A stretch of 50,879 nt of DNA, taken from NCBI GenBank assembly GCA_903845065.1, contig CAIMWH010000378.1, positions 1 through 50,879 on the forward strand, given 5' to 3'. The DNA is from an uncultured Rhodospirillales bacterium. Lineage in GTDB: Bacteria > Pseudomonadota > Alphaproteobacteria > Acetobacterales > Acetobacteraceae. A program made the position numbers and the translations under genes. Positions 49,153-50,879 of the stretch are shown in pieces; within the stretch, counting starts at the first letter, position 1; every line of letters begins with the position of its first letter. The notes below the pieces were generated by a model. The model was not told where the DNA came from, ran no database searches, and saw nothing but the letters and a program-made list of their open reading frames with translations.

Positions 49153-50196
49153 TCAGTCCTGAGTGGCTTTGCCGGTGACGCCCCAGGTGTCGGCGAGGAG
49201 GTAGCCGGTGGGGTAGGGGTCATCCGGGTCGAGCAGGTAGGTGTGCAGGCCGGTGATCCAGGCGCGGCCCTTGAGGCTGGGCAGGATCGCGGGGCGGCCG
49301 GCGATGGTGGTGTGGCCGCGGATGGTGCCTTCGAAGCGGGAGCCGATGAGGCTTTCGTGGATCAGGGTGTCGCCGGTTTGCATTTCGCCGCGCGCGTGCA
49401 GCACCGCCATGCGAGCGCAGGTGCCGGTGCCGGTGGGGGAGCGGTCGGAGCGGCCGGGGGCGACGATGCAGGTGTTGCGGGTGGGTTGGCCGGGGCCGGC
49501 GTAGGGGCTGTTGAGCTGGACGATGGAGACGCCGGCGATGCCGGGGTTCTCGGGGTGGACGACATCGAACTGGGCGCGGGCGGCGTGGCGGACGCGTTCG
49601 CCGAGGATGGCGAGGTCTCGCGCTTCGTCGGGCACGAGGGCGAAGCCGAGTTTGGTGGCGTCCACCATGGCGTAGAACATGCCGCCGAAGGCGACGTCCG
49701 TCGCGATGGTGCCGTAGCCTTCGACTTCGAGGGGGGCGGCGAGGCGGTCGACGAAGGCGGGGACGTTTTCGAACTCGACGCTGACGCATTTGCCGTCATG
49801 GCAGAGGGCGGTGGCGCGGACCGGGCCGGCCGGGGTGTCCATCATCACCACGGTTTGCGGCTCGTGCATGGTCAGGATGCCGGTTTCGAGCAGGACGGTG
49901 ACGGTGCAGATCAGGTTGGAGCCTGACATCGGCACGTATTCGGTGGGTTCCATGATGATCACCCCGGCGTCGCACTCGGGGCGGACAGGGGGGGTGATGA
50001 TGTTGACGTGGCGGCCGACGTGGCCGCGGGGTTCGCAGAGCAGGAAGCGGCGGATGTCATCGTGGTCGCGCTGCATGGACTGCATGCGCTCGAACATGGT
50101 GGCGCCCTTGGGGGGGAGGATGCCGCCGGTGACGACATCGCCGATTTCGCCCTCGGCGTGGCAGCCGACCACGGTGATGGTGCGTTTGGTGCGCAT
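49153..50196 (-). CDS. Proline racemase-family protein (hydroxyproline epimerase/dehydratase-like) with a Ser/Cys active site
   Basis: A 347-residue member of the proline racemase superfamily. N-terminal features are VVGCHAEGEIGDVVTGG and FLLCEPRGHVGRHVNIITPP. The first catalytic position reads PMSGSNLICT: Ser91 stands where proline racemase has Cys (MCGH). The second reads RSPTGTGTCARMAVL with the Cys kept. Cys/Cys members are racemases or epimerases, and Cys/Thr members are trans-3-hydroxyproline dehydratases. A Ser/Cys pair marks a separate subgroup, so exact activity is open. ATG 50196 overlaps the stop of the upstream membrane-protein gene (TGATG). Confidence 0.85.
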   Translation of the reverse strand: MRTKRTITVVGCHAEGEIGDVVTGGILPPKGATMFERMQSMQRDHDDIRRFLLCEPRGHVGRHVNIITPPVRPECDAGVIIMEPTEYVPMSGSNLICTVTVLLETGILTMHEPQTVVMMDTPAGPVRATALCHDGKCVSVEFENVPAFVDRLAAPLEVEGYGTIATDVAFGGMFYAMVDATKLGFALVPDEARDLAILGERVRHAARAQFDVVHPENPGIAGVSIVQLNSPYAGPGQPTRNTCIVAPGRSDRSPTGTGTCARMAVLHARGEMQTGDTLIHESLIGSRFEGTIRGHTTIAGRPAILPSLKGRAWITGLHTYLLDPDDPYPTGYLLADTWGVTGKATQD

Positions 50197-50768
50197 CAGC
50201 CGGTGAAGCCGGCGACGATGAGGCCGACCGCGACATCGAGCAGGACGAGGGCGGCGGCGAGCGGGGCGGGGATGACGAGGGCGAGGCGGGTCATGAACCA
50301 TTCAAGCCACATCGCCCAGCCGAACGCTACCAGCCAGGCGGTCTGGCCGACGATTTCGGGCAGGCCGAGCAGGTCCGGCAGGGTGGCGACGACGAGCATC
50401 ACGTATTGGATCAGGTTGCACCAGTTCCACAGGGTGATGAAGCGCGGCCACATGGCGGCGCGGCCGAGCATGGCGGTGATGCGGTAGGAGGCCAAGGCGA
50501 AGACCATCCAGCCGATGACGAAGCCCAGCAGGTCCACCGCGAAGCTGTGGGCCGAGAGGGTGGGGGAGGTGGCGGGGGCGCCGGCGGTGGTGCCGAGGGC
50601 GGCGACGAGGTGGAGGCAGACGAAGGCGGGCAGGCAGAAGGCCATCGCCCAGAAGCTGCGCTTGGCGGAGGCGATGGCGTCCGTGGCGGGGCCGAGCGCG
50701 TCCAGCGCGTCGGTGCGGCCGCGGGCGAGCAGGAGGGCGGCTTGCAGACCAGCGGCGACTGCCCTCAC
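50196..50768 (-). CDS. Conserved-looking membrane protein, unknown
   Basis: A 190-residue protein with about four hydrophobic segments (FWAMAFCLPAFVCLHLVAAL, FAVDLLGFVIGWMVFALASY, YVMLVVATLPDLLGL, and the C-terminal LAAALVLLDVAVGLIVAGF). I do not recognise its function. It starts at GTG 50768 with GAGGG about ten bases upstream; no suitable ATG is available before the first hydrophobic segment. It is coupled to the proline-racemase-family gene by a one-base overlap and follows another membrane-protein gene by ten bases, so it sits in the middle of an operon. Confidence 0.7.
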   Translation of the reverse strand: MRAVAAGLQAALLLARGRTDALDALGPATDAIASAKRSFWAMAFCLPAFVCLHLVAALGTTAGAPATSPTLSAHSFAVDLLGFVIGWMVFALASYRITAMLGRAAMWPRFITLWNWCNLIQYVMLVVATLPDLLGLPEIVGQTAWLVAFGWAMWLEWFMTRLALVIPAPLAAALVLLDVAVGLIVAGFTG

Positions 50769-50778
50769 GATGGCGCCC

Positions 50779-50878
50779 TCATGACGTGACCGGGGCTATC
50801 GGTTGTAGCATGGCGGTGATGATTTGCGGGCCGAGCATGAGCAGGCCGGTGCCGACATTGATGACGATGACGGCGAGC
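50779..50878 (-). CDS. C-terminus of a membrane protein (cut by the window edge)
   Basis: The minus strand is open from the window end to a TGA at 50779-50781. The 32 visible residues read LAVIVINVGTGLLMLGPQII and then TAMLQPIAPVTS, a hydrophobic helix with a short polar tail. The start is outside the window and too little is visible to name the family. Ten bases separate it from the start of the next gene on the same strand, which supports it being real. Confidence 0.5.
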   Translation of the reverse strand, partial: LAVIVINVGTGLLMLGPQIITAMLQPIAPVTS

Positions 50879-50879
50879 A

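Overview
The window is very GC-rich chromosomal DNA (my estimate is close to 70 percent) from an alphaproteobacterium. The gene order rpsA-sppA-ihfB-lapA-pyrF-trpF followed by lptF-lptG-lptD-surA-rsmA supports this. Coding strands are strongly G-biased (GGG, GCG, GTG and CTG codons). A rhodospirillalean or acetobacteraceous relative is my best guess, but it rests on general style and not on a marker gene. I saw no tRNA, rRNA, CRISPR array, insertion sequence or phage gene.

Region 1 (1-11.2 kb, plus strand) is housekeeping. It holds the end of ribosomal protein S1, a SppA/S49 peptidase, IHF beta, a LapA-type membrane protein, PyrF and TrpF. Next comes the LPS-export and outer-membrane assembly block LptF, LptG, LptD and SurA, then the 16S rRNA dimethyltransferase, a pteridine-reductase-like SDR and dihydroneopterin aldolase. 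Most junctions are ATGA or TGATG overlaps, so translation is probably coupled.

Region 2 (11.2-26.5 kb, plus strand) is the most unusual part. After a 366-base comparatively AT-rich gap comes a gene for a giant surface protein of about 3045 residues, with an N-terminal DUF4347 domain, many adhesin-like beta domains, three tandem 177/178-residue modules and a C-terminal putative Ig domain. It is followed without gaps by a TolC-like lipoprotein, a short periplasmic HlyD adaptor, a GAF-like/HlyD adaptor and a PqqD-like/M50 metalloprotease/HlyD fusion. No ABC ATPase is present. I read this as a dedicated export or processing system for the giant protein, built from three HlyD-type adaptors, an outer-membrane channel and a site-2-protease-like membrane protein.

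Region 3 (26.5-38.9 kb) is metabolic and transport cargo. A minus-strand trio encodes a YbaK/ProX-type deacylase, a 2-keto-4-pentenoate hydratase-like protein and a LysE exporter. A plus-strand pair encodes a FAD oxidoreductase and a benzoylformate-decarboxylase-like ThDP enzyme. A GT87-like membrane protein follows on the minus strand. A plus-strand ABC importer (binding protein, fused permease, ATPase) comes with a DMT-family transporter and a class III CoA-transferase.

Region 4 (38.9-50.9 kb, minus strand) begins with a DUF4175/TIGR02302-type protein coupled to lysA. It then has a long imperfect palindrome, a TauD-family dioxygenase, and a polysaccharide or glycosylation group: an exosortase-A-associated O-antigen-ligase-like protein, a small membrane protein, a GT39-like protein, a GT2 and a methyltransferase. 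It ends with a proline-racemase-family protein carrying a Ser/Cys catalytic pair, a membrane protein, and the C-terminus of another membrane protein cut by the window edge.
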